23,369 nucleotides of DNA, taken from contig JAIVFJ010000570.1 of the NCBI GenBank assembly GCA_025765615.1, forward strand, positions 1 through 23,369, given 5' to 3'. Shown here in pieces: positions 1-9,602 of the stretch. The translations under genes were made by a program, and so were the position numbers. Below the pieces are notes generated by a model. The model worked only from the letters and a program-made list of their open reading frames with translations. It searched no databases and was not told where the DNA came from. The stretch comes from Zopfochytrium polystomum (Eukaryota > Chytridiomycota > Chytridiomycetes > Chytridiales > Chytridiaceae). Numbering within the stretch: the first letter of the stretch is position 1; each line of letters begins with the position of its first letter.

Positions 1-1287
1 GGAAGCGCCGCAGGCGTCGGAGGCGGAGGCACCGCCGTCGTGGTCGCCGTCACTACATCCCCGCCACCCGGCAACACCGACGAAAAACGTCGATAGCCGG
101 CTCCCTGCGCGCATACCTCCGCCGCGTCCGCCGTGCACGAGAAGCTGCACTGGCCGGCGCCGCGTCGACGTTGGTCACGTTCCGGAACACTGCGTCGCCC
201 AGCACTCGCCGCGTACTCGAGCCCAAACAGCGCGTACCCGGCCGCGCTCGCCGCCGCCGCGCAGCTCTCGATCGAAAGTTTGCCCCGAACCCGTGCGAGA
301 ACGTCCGCGGCGCGCCCGCCCACCGCGTCCAGCATGCACCCTGTGCCGAGCACAGATACGCCTGCTGGCAGCGGCTTGGTCGGCGTCGCGGTACCCAGGG
401 ACCCGGAAGAGGTGGGCGTGGGGGGACGGCGGTGGTGCTTGTCGCCAGGGGCGGTGCGCCGGCGGCGATGCGGAACGTCGACAGCCGCCCGCCCGCGCCG
501 CAGGTCTGGGTTGCGTCGGCTGTGCACGGGAAGCTGCAGTCTGACCCCGGAGCGTCTACGTTGGTGGTGTTGCGGAACTCGCTGTCGGCCCAGCACTCCC
601 GCCGTATTCGAGGCCAAAGAGCGTGTACCCGGCTGATTGCGCGGACGCCGCGCAGGCGGCGATCGAGTTGTTGGTGCCAAAGGCGTGCGAGAAGGTGCGC
701 GGCACGCCGCCGACGGCGTCGAGCATGCAGCCGGTGCCGAGGACAGAGACGCCGGTGGGGAGGTTGAGTGGAGGAGGCGCAGGGGTAGGGTCGAGGGCCT
801 GGGTGGTTGGTGTGGGAAGCAGAGTGTACTAGGCGAAAGGGAGGTAAGTTATGGCTTGTTAAGCTTTGAGGGCCTCTTACGCTGGCTAAGTAGTATCCAG
901 AAGACGGTTTCCACCGCCACAGATCTGGCTAGGGTTGGCGTTGCAGGACATGGTGCAGTCACCGGACGGAGCCGTGACAATGGTGATGTTGTGGAACTCG
1001 TTGCCGGCCCAGCACCGTGGCAAGGTAAGAGAAATGATCAGTGCGAGATCTAGCACATTCTCAATCCAAAAAGACGATGCTTACTCTCCCCCATACTCCA
1101 GTCCCGCGTAGCGGTACCCGCGGAAGGCGGCGAGGTCCGTGCACGTCGAGACGGAGAAGCCGGCGCCGAGGCCGACAGGAAGGGTGCGCGGCGCGCCGTT
1201 CACCGCATCGTAGAGGCAGCCCAGTACGCTCCAGGTGGACGTCGTCCCGTTGATCAGGCCTGGACCGGGATTTGCGACACCGGACAT
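1..1287 (-). CDS. Multi-WSC-domain protein (3' end beyond window)
   Basis: Three WSC modules (cysteine-rich, carbohydrate/glucan-binding) can be read in order. Module 1 covers about 1240-890, with LGCLYDAV, then YAGLEYGGE, then C-x-MSC and QICGG. Module 2 covers about 735-480 (VSVLGTGCMLDAVGG, LFGLEYGG, CTADATQTCG). Module 3 covers about 365-75 (the same LGTGCMLDAVGG start, LFGLEY, SCTADAAEVC) and is followed by a Thr/Pro-rich linker at the edge. Module 1 is split by an intron at 1016-1084 with a good GTAAGC donor but an acceptor reading ..CACG instead of AG. A second intron at 829-880 (GTAAGAG..CCTAG) separates modules 1 and 2. I chose the ATG at 1287 because it is the first ATG after a TATA box about 160 bp upstream. 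It gives no signal peptide, which is odd for a WSC protein, so an unseen upstream exon is possible. Several one-base indels break modules 1, 2 and 3. Modules 2 and 3 are close at the DNA level, suggesting recent internal duplication. The family identity is firm; the exact gene model is not. Confidence 0.75.
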
Positions 1288-2657
1288 TCTGTTCTAATTG
1301 TAGGGGGTCGTTGCGTCGGAGAACGAGCAAGGCCAAGGGGCGATCTACCGCGGTGGGGTTCTTCTCTAGAATTTGTTTAGTCTACCTTTGGGAAAGTCGC
1401 TGGAAAGGAGTGAGAGTGTTGGCTGAATGGGGGCGACGGGGGCGATTTATATACCTTTCGATACTGAGTTTGCTTGATGCGGCCAGTAGTTGTCTCGTAT
1501 CAGAACTTCCAGCGAGGGCACGCGCTCCACCCTCGTCTGTCGGGCCACCAATGCTTTGATCATCTTGCTCGCCCCAGTGAGGCTTTTTCCTGCAAACAGC
1601 TTTTCTTTTTCCTCTTCTGCAAAGCCGGTGATGCTTGTGAGTGTCGCACAAACGCGTCGCTCTGTGTCTGTCCTCTGGGCCAGAAATTGCTCCACCCCCT
1701 GCAAGTGCGAAGACACGCTTTTCGCTCTCTGGGCATGCCCGCCATTCAACCCCCTTGCATTTGTTTCCACGCGCAGCTGCGCTTTGCGTGCCCACGCGAG
1801 CGCTTGTGGGTCTGTCTGTGTGTGTGTGTGTGAGTGCGTCTGCGCGCGCGTGAGTGAGTGTGATGGAGAAGGAAATATTGCACGAAGACCAGGGGTCCAG
1901 CAAGTGGGGCGAGGGAGGCTTCCAAATTCGATCCGTTTTCTCTCGGGACTTTTTTGTGGGAGTGACGCGCACTGCTCCGAAAGCGGCCGCTTCGTTCAAA
2001 GAATGATCCATCACGTGAACCGGCAGAATACAATTCAAAGAATCAAACCGTTCGACGGAGAGCAGATCTGGTTGCGGCATTCACGCCCCACACCTCTCCC
2101 CCTCCGCCACAGATTAAAGTGCTCATGCACCGTTTACTCGTGCGAAGTGTTGGTTTCGTAATAGCGGGGTTGCCACGCGACCGTGGCTTTTATTGGAAGG
2201 CGCCATTGTTTGCATCAACTTTGGGGGCAGTGAAGGGACGATAAATGGATATCACCGTGACTTTTCCGTATTTTTAATTTTGAAGGTTCAATCTGCTGAC
2301 CACCAAGCCTATCTCCATGTACTCAAAGGATATCCCACTCATGCTGTACCACAGGAACGACAGTTCTTCGAATCACCAGAATGTCACAGACCCTTACTCG
2401 AGTGCTTTCTACGTATTGGTGAAAAGTCATTGTCAAAAACATTCGATGCAGCTCCACTGAATCGAAAGCACAAAAGTGAACAGTTGTTGAAAGAAATCAA
2501 TTTGAAAACTTCCTGCAAACGAGAAGGAAAGCATCTCACGAAAATGTCTTGAGGCATTCCAAACAACAAATTTTGTCTGACCATCTGGCTTAACAGCACC
2601 GTGCACGCCAAAAATGAAACTGTGGGAGCTTTGCCTCTCCATGATAAATCCATCAAC
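1288..2657. other. Spacer between the WSC and NLR genes
   Basis: No gene recognised. It holds the WSC gene leader and promoter, a GT microsatellite at about 1817-1832 followed by GTGAGTGAGTG-type repeats, and the 3' flank of the NLR gene below 2658. Long open frames on both strands at about 1380-2160 have no recognisable motif and look compositional. The stretch 2190-2650 is AT-richer and shows no domain. Confidence 0.5.
1446..1453 (-). promoter_or_regulatory. TATA box of the WSC gene
   Basis: TATATAAA on the minus strand. It lies about 160 bp before the first downstream ATG (1287), and no other ATG falls between them. A pyrimidine-rich stretch follows, as expected of a leader. It could also be a chance match in AT-rich sequence. 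Confidence 0.45.
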
Positions 2658-5600
2658 TCAAGCAGTACAATCAGAGCTTGACGCCAAATAATCTTGAAGA
2701 AATTTGGCAACGTTATCACGTCCCTTTCTTTTGGCGATGTCCAAGGGTTTCTCACCACCGGATGTGCTTGCAATAGGGTTTGCATTCTGGAGGACCCAAC
2801 CACTTCACAACTTCCAAATGTCCACTAAGCGATGCAAGGTGGAGTGGTGTTGGACCTCCTAATGTTTACAGCGTTTCACAATTGGCGCCTTGCAGCACCA
2901 ACCACTCTACAACTTCCAAATGACCGTTCAGCGATGCAAAATGAGTGGTGTCCACTTCTCCTTAACCTCAGAATTCACATCGGCACCTTGCTGGACCAAC
3001 CACTTCACGATTTCCAAATGGCCAGAATCAGATGCAACATGGAGTGCTTTCCACTTGTCTGCTTCCTATGCATTAATATTAGCGCCACGCTGCACCAACC
3101 ACTTGCGACTTCCAAATGCCCATTTCGAGAGGCATTATGGAGTGGTGTCCACTTATTGTTGTTCTCGGCATTTACATCTGCACCCTGTTGCACCAAACCA
3201 CTTCGCAAGTTCAAAATGGCCAAAATGAGACGCAATGTGGAGCGGGAGGTCCACTTTTCCACCTCCTCAGCGTTCAACATTCGCACCTTGCTGCACCAAC
3301 CACTGCACAACTTCCAAATGGCTGTTTTGGGATGCCACATGGAGTGGTGTCCACTTATCCATTTTCTCAGCATTTACATCAGCACCCTGCTGGACCAACA
3401 ATTTGACGATTTCAGATGGCCGTTTTGAGATGCAATGTGGAGTGGTGTTGACTTGTCCTTGTCCTCAGCATTCAGATCAGCGCCATGCTCCGCCAGCCAT
3501 TTCACAACATCCAAATGGCCATTTCGAGACGCAAGGTGGAGTGGAGTGCACTTTTCCACTTCCTCTGCATTCATATTTTGCGCCTTGCTTCGCCAACCAC
3601 TTCACAACTTCCAAATGACCAGACTGAGATGCAATATGGAGTGGTGTCATTCCGTTTTCATCAGTTGCATCAAGCTTTCCGCTGTGTTGAGGAGCCATTC
3701 CTGGAGTTGCTCCTCATCATGCTGGTTTTTGTAAAACGGCCAGTTGGAATTTTTGTTTGTCTATAATTTCTGTTAGAATACATGGAGGTTGCAAAGCAAG
3801 GAAACTTACAGATCTGTCCGCCAAACCAACAAAAGCACTTTCACAGCCGTATTGCCAAGCTCTCCAACCCTGAGCATCCACCAAATTCTGGTCTGCACCC
3901 ATCTCAAGCAGGCAAAGAACAGTTTGCATATGTCCACCCTTTGCTGCTACCATCAATGCAGTTCTGTTCATTTCACCGTACTGCATCCAGTCACCCCAGC
4001 TATTGCCTCTGCAATCAACATTCTCATCTCCATCCTTGATCAGAGACTTGCACGCTGCTGTCAAACCACTCCTTGCTGCCTCATACAGCAGGGTGGAGGG
4101 AAGCACTTTCAGCTGCTTGGCCATCCCAACAAGAACCTTGCCATCGCCTGCCGCAAGGGACACTCTGAACAAGTGAGTCCTTCTTCCACGTGATTCCAAT
4201 GCAAAGTGCTTGCAGGCCCAAACACAGACACAAACTCAGTCCACTCGTGCCAAGAGGCAAACTTGTCATACCCAGCATCATCCAGGTGGTTCAGCCAAAA
4301 CCTGAATGCATACTGTGCAGTCGCATTTTCAGTGATGAAACCAGCTGTCCCATTCAGCGCTTCGTACTTGTTCTCAACAGAGGCAAAGTGCTGCAGCATG
4401 ATCCTCAAGCAAGATTGAGCAATTTCTTTTTGCGCATCTAAAAGGTTGATAAAGAACTGGCGGTCTGAGCATCTCTTGCTTGAAACAAGGTGATCTGAAA
4501 GGCTTTTGTGCATCAATTTAACTGTTCCTTGGTCACTAACATCCAGAATTCGACGAATCTGGATTGAGATCAGTTTTTGGTCGATACGATGGGAGAAAAG
4601 ACAATGCACTTGCCTCCACAAGAACTTGCCCAACCACATGTGAAGGAACACCAAGAAGGCCAGCAATGACATCTTGAGGGATGGGTTCCTTCGCAGCAAG
4701 CACAACTTTCATCACAAATCTGAAGTTATTTGTGTTGACTCGACTAGTCCTGAAAAACTGCTCATAAACTCCATCAATCCCAGCGCCAAACTCTTGAATG
4801 GTGGTGACAACTTTGTGGGCTGGGACCTGCGCCAGCTCATCACAGGCAAGGCGAGCAAACTGGAAAATTCCAGACGATCTTTCAAATATTTCGGCAGATA
4901 CTGTTTTCACATCATCTGGACTCAGCATAGAATCTGGGATGACTTTGACAGCATTGCTCCCACAAATAGGTTCATGTCTTTCTTGTTTTCTTCATCGCTC
5001 GGCACAAGAACCATGCAGTCTAACTTCATCATAGTTTGGAACACATCCTGCTCAGGTCTTCCGGTGGTGAAAATCCTGATAAAGGGGGGCAGCAGAGTTG
5101 CAGCCTGCAGCAAGAGATCCAAACAGCTTCTTCCTCTCATTGCTATTGGGAGATCCACATTCATCCAAAGCATCAATAATCAGCAGCACATTCTTCAACT
5201 TGTCACTGGAATCCAACTGCTTCAATCCTTCAACAACAATCTTCTTGAACGCTTCTTCAGGGTCCTTGAGAATACTGAAAGCTCCAATCTTGGCATCATC
5301 AGCACAAGCAACTTCACAGAATCTCCTGAAGGAAGGGAGCACACTGCACAGTTCCCAGATGGTGGTGGCAACAAGGCGCTCAGCACTGCTCTTCTGAACA
5401 TCGTCGTGCCTGCAGTAGAATATTGATCCCATCAGGTACTTGGTGGGAAGCTGCTGGCTGACAAGCCAAGCAATCACAGACTTCCCCAGTCCAGCTCCAC
5501 CATTCAGCCACAACACATTGCCCACATCAGCTGACAGGAGCCAGGAGTGCACAGTTTGCAGATAAAACATCCTGGTACCTTCCACATAGGCATTTTTGTG

Positions 5601-6688
5601 CCTTTCAGCATCAACAGCAGTGTCCACAGGCTTAAGCCAAAGCTTGACAGAATCAACAGGTGTCTGAACAGTAGCTGGCACAGAAGCAGGCATCTCAAGC
5701 TGACGCTGCTTAATCTCTCGCACAAGAAATTCAATCACCCCATCCCACCTAGTGGATCCTGGTTCCATTCCAGCAAAATCAGCGTACAGCAGACTGATAT
5801 GGCATCAGAAGTATTCAATCAAAATACCATTTGCATTCACTCACCCTGCAGTGATAGCAAAGACTTCTCCTTGGGCTACATCTCCTTGCTTCAACAATCG
5901 AACTGGCACTTTGGGTTTCTGACGATCTTTGGCATATCTAATCTCCATCAGACAGTTGGGGGATTTCTGATTTCGTTGTGAGAAAAATTTCAAGGGAATT
6001 TTAAGGAAAAATCACACGTCACCTGATATGCCATAGTGAGAACCGGGACGAAGACTTTGCTGGAATCAATCCCTTCTGCCATGGCCTGATTGATTGACCC
6101 ACTCATATTGTTCTCGTCAAACCAAACGTCCAATCCATGCTTGGTGGTCAAATCTTCAAAGATGCTCCTCACAGTGGCTTTGCTGCCCCACCTGAAATCC
6201 AGTCAGCAAAGATAAGATGTGGAAACAAAGTGAGTCAACATACTGGTAGGACAGGAAACAATCATAAGCTCTCAGTGAGGCAGAGGAAACAGGAAGCACA
6301 CTTGGAGAGGCTCCTCAAGAGCAGCAGCAGTTTTGCCCTTGAACTGAATCTGAAAGCGAAGCAGATCTGCAACAGAAGATCTTTGAATCATAGTCTGCAC
6401 ATAGGCAGGAGCCTGGCTGACACACTCCAGCTCAGTGCCTGATCTCATATAAACTTCAATATCTTGTTCAAGAAAAATATCTGTGTTCTTGTTTATCTGA
6501 GAGAAAGAAGATTAGAAAACTGTCATACATATCTTAGCACCCCTAACCTTGTCCTTCAAATTCTGCAGAGTGGGATTATCAAGCTCAAGGATCTGAACAG
6601 CGTGCTCATCAAGGTACTGTACTTTCACCCAGTACTTTTGAACTCTTTGGTCGTTCAGCGGCACGTAGCTGACAGCGCTTGCAGACAT
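2658..6688 (-). CDS. NLR-like TIR-NACHT-ankyrin STAND NTPase
   Basis: Likely an intracellular signalling NTPase of NLR type. Exons read as 6548-6688, 6244-6496, 6023-6191, 5845-5966, 3810-5793 and 2658-3760, with five introns of 49-56 bp, all GT..AG. Exon 1 and most of exon 2 encode an unrecognised region of about 120 residues. The end of exon 2 through exon 4 encodes a TIR domain: YDCFLSYQWGSKATVR, then LDVWFDENNM, then FVPVLTMAYQ and CLMEIRYA, with Glu at the usual TIR NADase position. Exon 5 carries the NACHT domain: Walker A GGAGLGKS at about 5490, Walker B LLIIDALDE at about 5175, sensor-like FIRIFTTGRPE at about 5075. A helical region follows (SPDDVKTVSAEIFERSSGIF, then DQGTVKLMHKSLSDHL). 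About ten ankyrin repeats end the protein (NVAKFLQDYL.., TGA at 2658). Frame breaks lie near 6305, 5085, 4950, 4595, 4170 and 3680, and repeatedly in the repeats. The break at 6305 is explained by one missing C in a C-run. Either a real gene in an error-prone assembly or a recent pseudogene. Architecture sure, exact protein not. Confidence 0.85.
2690..3660 (-). repeat. Tandem ankyrin-repeat array, about 99 bp period
   Basis: Roughly ten consecutive units of about 33 codons share the core W/K-TPLHxASxxGHLEVVKWLVQQGADVNAE. On the plus strand the recurring words are CCACTCCAT-like and CCAACCACTTC/ACAACTTCCAAATG. The units are similar enough at the DNA level to be prone to unequal exchange. Many units are off-frame with their neighbours by single bases (for example the fifth, sixth, eighth and ninth). 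The last unit degenerates to GGEKPLDIAKRKGRDNVAKF, a typical capping repeat. Confidence 0.85.
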
Positions 6689-7979
6689 CTAAGTTTTGAA
6701 AAGAAAAAAGTTGAGAGAAGCAGTAACCAGAAGAGAGAGCAAAATGCATGAAGGCGTTACCCTAACTTAAAGAGATTCGATTCGTGCAACAGAACTGTAG
6801 CAGTGCTGCTACGTCCATTCCAACAATGCCAAGTGGGAATAGGCCACGATCAGACCGGTGTAGAAGGTGGTTGAATTTCTGGTTACCGGAGTGTAATTAA
6901 GGCGTTCAAACTGTTTGCAGATTTGCTCGTGTTGCCCCCAGCGAAATGCGTAAGGCGATCTAGGAACGATATTCATGCGATCAGGCGACATTTGGTTAAA
7001 GCGAGGAGGGGGAAGGGCAAGTGTCTCTTTCCGATCTCACCAACAGTGGCGGTTGATCAGTCGAAACCGACGCGACCTGATCAAGGCGATCAGTATTACT
7101 GGGGTCGGCCAGAGGTGATCCAAATGGGGGATTTTGATCGTTCCGGCCGTTTTAACTGATCGCGGAACGACGTAGCTGCCGGTCTTACCGAGCGTTTTTA
7201 TTCTGGTGTTCCTCGTTCGTTTGTCGAATCCCAAGAAGAGTCGAGCGCTGACCGATGGTCCTTTATCGTGTCTTCTGCCGAGCGCAGACAACAAGACAAC
7301 GAGACAACAATAACCGTCCACGAAAGATTTCCAAGATGAAAGCGAGGGCCGGCGAAACTTCGGGCGAGGGAGGGCAGGATAATTTAGAGAGAAGATACAA
7401 TAGGGCGTCATGGTCGAAGGCAGGTTGCAGGCACCCTACCACCGCGTGCTAGATCCACCGAGGGGAGGCCGGTTGAGATCAACTAGTTCATATGCTCCGA
7501 GAACTGCATTGTCTTGAAGCACCCTCCCCGCCAACGACGGCGGCACGACGAGCTCTACAACCTCCTCATCCCGGTTTGAAATGGTTGCAAGGCTCAATGC
7601 CGACTTTTCAAAATACGATAGTCCTTATCCACAAAATTGCCGCCAAGAACTGAGAGATGATTGTAATATAACGGCCTTCCCGCGCCGTAGCACCAGCCCA
7701 GAGATATGGATGAAAAGGATTCTTGCCCAGCGATGGTTGAAGAAATGGCACTGTTCTCGTCCTTATTGAAGGTCGTACCGTCAATTCTCATAGCCGTTAT
7801 CCTGCGAAAGAAAAAAGCACGCACTTCTTTGGCGGTTGGACAAACAACGGGCCTGCCTCAAGGTGGAATGGGTCGTGATTTACGCGGCGTGGAGGTAGGT
7901 CAACGTATGACAATTTTGATTAACTCCAAACGGTAGCAGCTACTAATTACTTCTATTCCTGGTTACCACTGCCATTAAT
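6689..7979. other. Spacer upstream of the NLR gene
   Basis: No gene recognised. The stretch next to 6688 is the presumed NLR promoter, purine-rich on the plus strand with no clear TATA box. A GATC cluster lies at 6848-7161. A minus-strand open frame of 76 codons at 7594-7824 matches nothing I know and is probably not a gene. Around 7900-7979 lies the 3' flank of the next gene. Confidence 0.45.
6848..7161. repeat. Dense cluster of GATC/TGATCA motifs
   Basis: Ten GATC tetramers occur in 314 bp (6848, 6957, 6979, 7033, 7055, 7079, 7088, 7117, 7136, 7158), where about one is expected by chance. Four continue as GATCAG and two sit in the palindrome TGATCA. The spacing is irregular, so this is not a tandem repeat. 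It may be a regulatory site cluster upstream of the NLR gene, or chance. Confidence 0.4.
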
Positions 7980-9365
7980 CTACCCGGAAACACTCGTCAA
8001 CGTGAAGCTCCCACAAGCCGAGGCGCTGCTCCCCTTTGCCGTCGTCAAGTCGTTCTGCAGACAATTACCATCGTCGTCCCGGATATACACCCCGTACCAC
8101 TTGAGCGCCTCGTACGCGTAGTTTAGCCGGCAGACGTTGTCGAGCTTGAATGCCTTTTTTTTCGTTCGTGCGCCGAGGGGTGTTGGAGAACAGTTAGTCA
8201 CTACGGCACATTTGGGTGGCAATCAAACGATCAAACAGCACACACACACACACACACACACAGACACACATACCCCGCCGAAAAACGAAACACAGGCCTC
8301 CTCGTCGCTCGTCTCCCACCACCCCGACGTGGTATTGTACATAAACACCTGCTGGCTGCCCCTTGCAGCGCCCCCGTCGCACCCGGCGTACGATGTGCCA
8401 GAAATACACTGGTTCCGCACCGTGTTCCGGATCTGGAACAACGTCGGCACGGCGAGCGGCGTCGTGCTGGCGGGCTGGGTGGTGCTGCTGGACGTGCTGC
8501 TGGACTGCTGGCCGGCGCCGGGCGGGGCGGACGAGGTCGTTGACCGTGACGGGAGGTTGCTGTCCGAGGAAGTTGTTTCGGACGACGGGGAGGAGGTGGT
8601 GGGTGATGATGCGTTGGTGGAGGCGGTGGAGCGGAGGTTGGATGTTTGCGAGCCGGAGAGCGGAGCGCCGGAGCTGGTTGTCGGAAACGATGCGGGGGAA
8701 GTGGTGGGGCTGGATGAATCGGATCCGTCCTTTCTGCTGAGGAGCACGCCGGCGACGATCACAGCAGTGGAGAGGAGGATCACGCAGGCCGCAGCTATTA
8801 TTATCCGCTTTGATCCGCGGGATGCTGGGAGAAAACCCTTGGGAGTGGAAGTAGGAAGTAGGGGGGGGGAGTTTAATAAGGATAATCACGGCAGCCTCGA
8901 TCGAAGCTTCCTGCTCACCGCTCTTTCCCGTCTTATTGTCCTGGCCCGCCTCGGGCGGGTACGACGCAAAGTCAAGCGAAGCAGTCACGATGGGCGCAGG
9001 AGAAGGGTACGAGAAGATGGTCTCATACTGCGGTGCGGGGCTTCGGGCGCTCTCCGTCGCCGCTGGATCAAAGGGCGCTGCGGCATCGCTGCCGCGGCTG
9101 CCGTCGTCGTCGTGGTTGTGGTGGTGCGGATCGACGGGCGCCATGGGGACGTGCACGGTGCGGAGGAGGGCGTTCTCGTTCGCCGGCGCGCCAGAGGATG
9201 GGGAGAGGAGGGGGGAGAGCGGGGCTGCGTGCGCATTGGCTGCGGCGGCGGCGGCGGCGGCGGAGGCGGAGGCAAGTACGACGGCGGGTCCGAAAGGATC
9301 GTCTGCCGATCGGCCGACTGCGATAGCGGCGACGAGACGGCGTCGTCGTCGTTGTTGTCGGTCAT
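7980..9365 (-). CDS. Putative type II membrane protein with C-terminal cysteine module (copy 1)
   Basis: Unrecognised family; this is its best-preserved copy here. From the ATG at 9365 come an acidic start (MTDNNDDDAVSS), a PPSY motif at residues 27-30, a polyproline run, RTVHVPMAP, and YETIFSYPSPAP. An intron is likely at about 8820-8905. Then come a basic flank (RGSKR) and one hydrophobic helix at 8739-8804 (IIIAAACVILLSTAVIVAGV). About 110 residues of Ser/Thr/Pro-rich stalk follow, then a cysteine module (IRNTVRNQC, YAGCDGG, GSQQVFMYN, EEAC). A 120-bp intron at 8154-8273 (GTATGT..AAG, phase 0) precedes the rest (VCRLNYAYEALKWYG, DDDGNCL, SACGSFTLTSV, TAG at 7980). There is no N-terminal signal peptide. 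The charge pattern predicts a cytosolic N-terminus and an extracellular, probably O-glycosylated stalk carrying a six-cysteine head. One frame break lies in the CCG-repeat/polyproline tract near 9245, and the phase across the first intron is off by one. A surface receptor or adhesin is a guess. Confidence 0.7.
8239..8262. repeat. (CA)n microsatellite inside the copy 1 intron
   Basis: Twelve CA units, continuing imperfectly to about 8270. They lie just inside the donor site of the intron that splits the cysteine module, so on the minus strand the donor reads GTATGTGTGTCTG followed by (TG)n. Confidence 0.9.
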
Positions 9366-9602
9366 GTTAATGCGCTGTTGAGGAGCGGGCAGCGGTTGCT
9401 GGACCTTTCGTCGCCTTGCGGAACCGCCAAAGTTGTGGGGGCGCTAAATCTGAATTCTTTTTTTTTTTTGTCTTCGAGGGGGGCCTGTCTTGCCCAACAC
9501 CCAAAACAACTGCGATGTGCGATGTGCAGCGAGGGCTACATTATATTCCGTGGTGATTGTATCAGTTGTTTGTTGGAGTGTATAATAGTACTGACGCAGT
9601 CA

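Noticed and set aside
1382..2161. Long overlapping open frames on both strands.
   Set aside because: No domain, low-complexity peptide content and a GT microsatellite; probably non-coding.
2193..2552. Plus-strand open frame of 119 codons.
   Set aside because: AT-rich, no motif, in the 3' flank of the NLR gene on the opposite strand.
2690..3660. Regular repeats considered as a CRISPR-like or satellite array.
   Set aside because: The 99-bp units translate to ankyrin repeats on the minus strand and there are no spacers.
8137..9381. Longest open frame on the plus strand here (414 codons).
   Set aside because: It is antisense to copy 1 of the membrane-protein family. Its peptide is a Val/Gly/Arg-rich reflection of GC-rich codons, with no domain.
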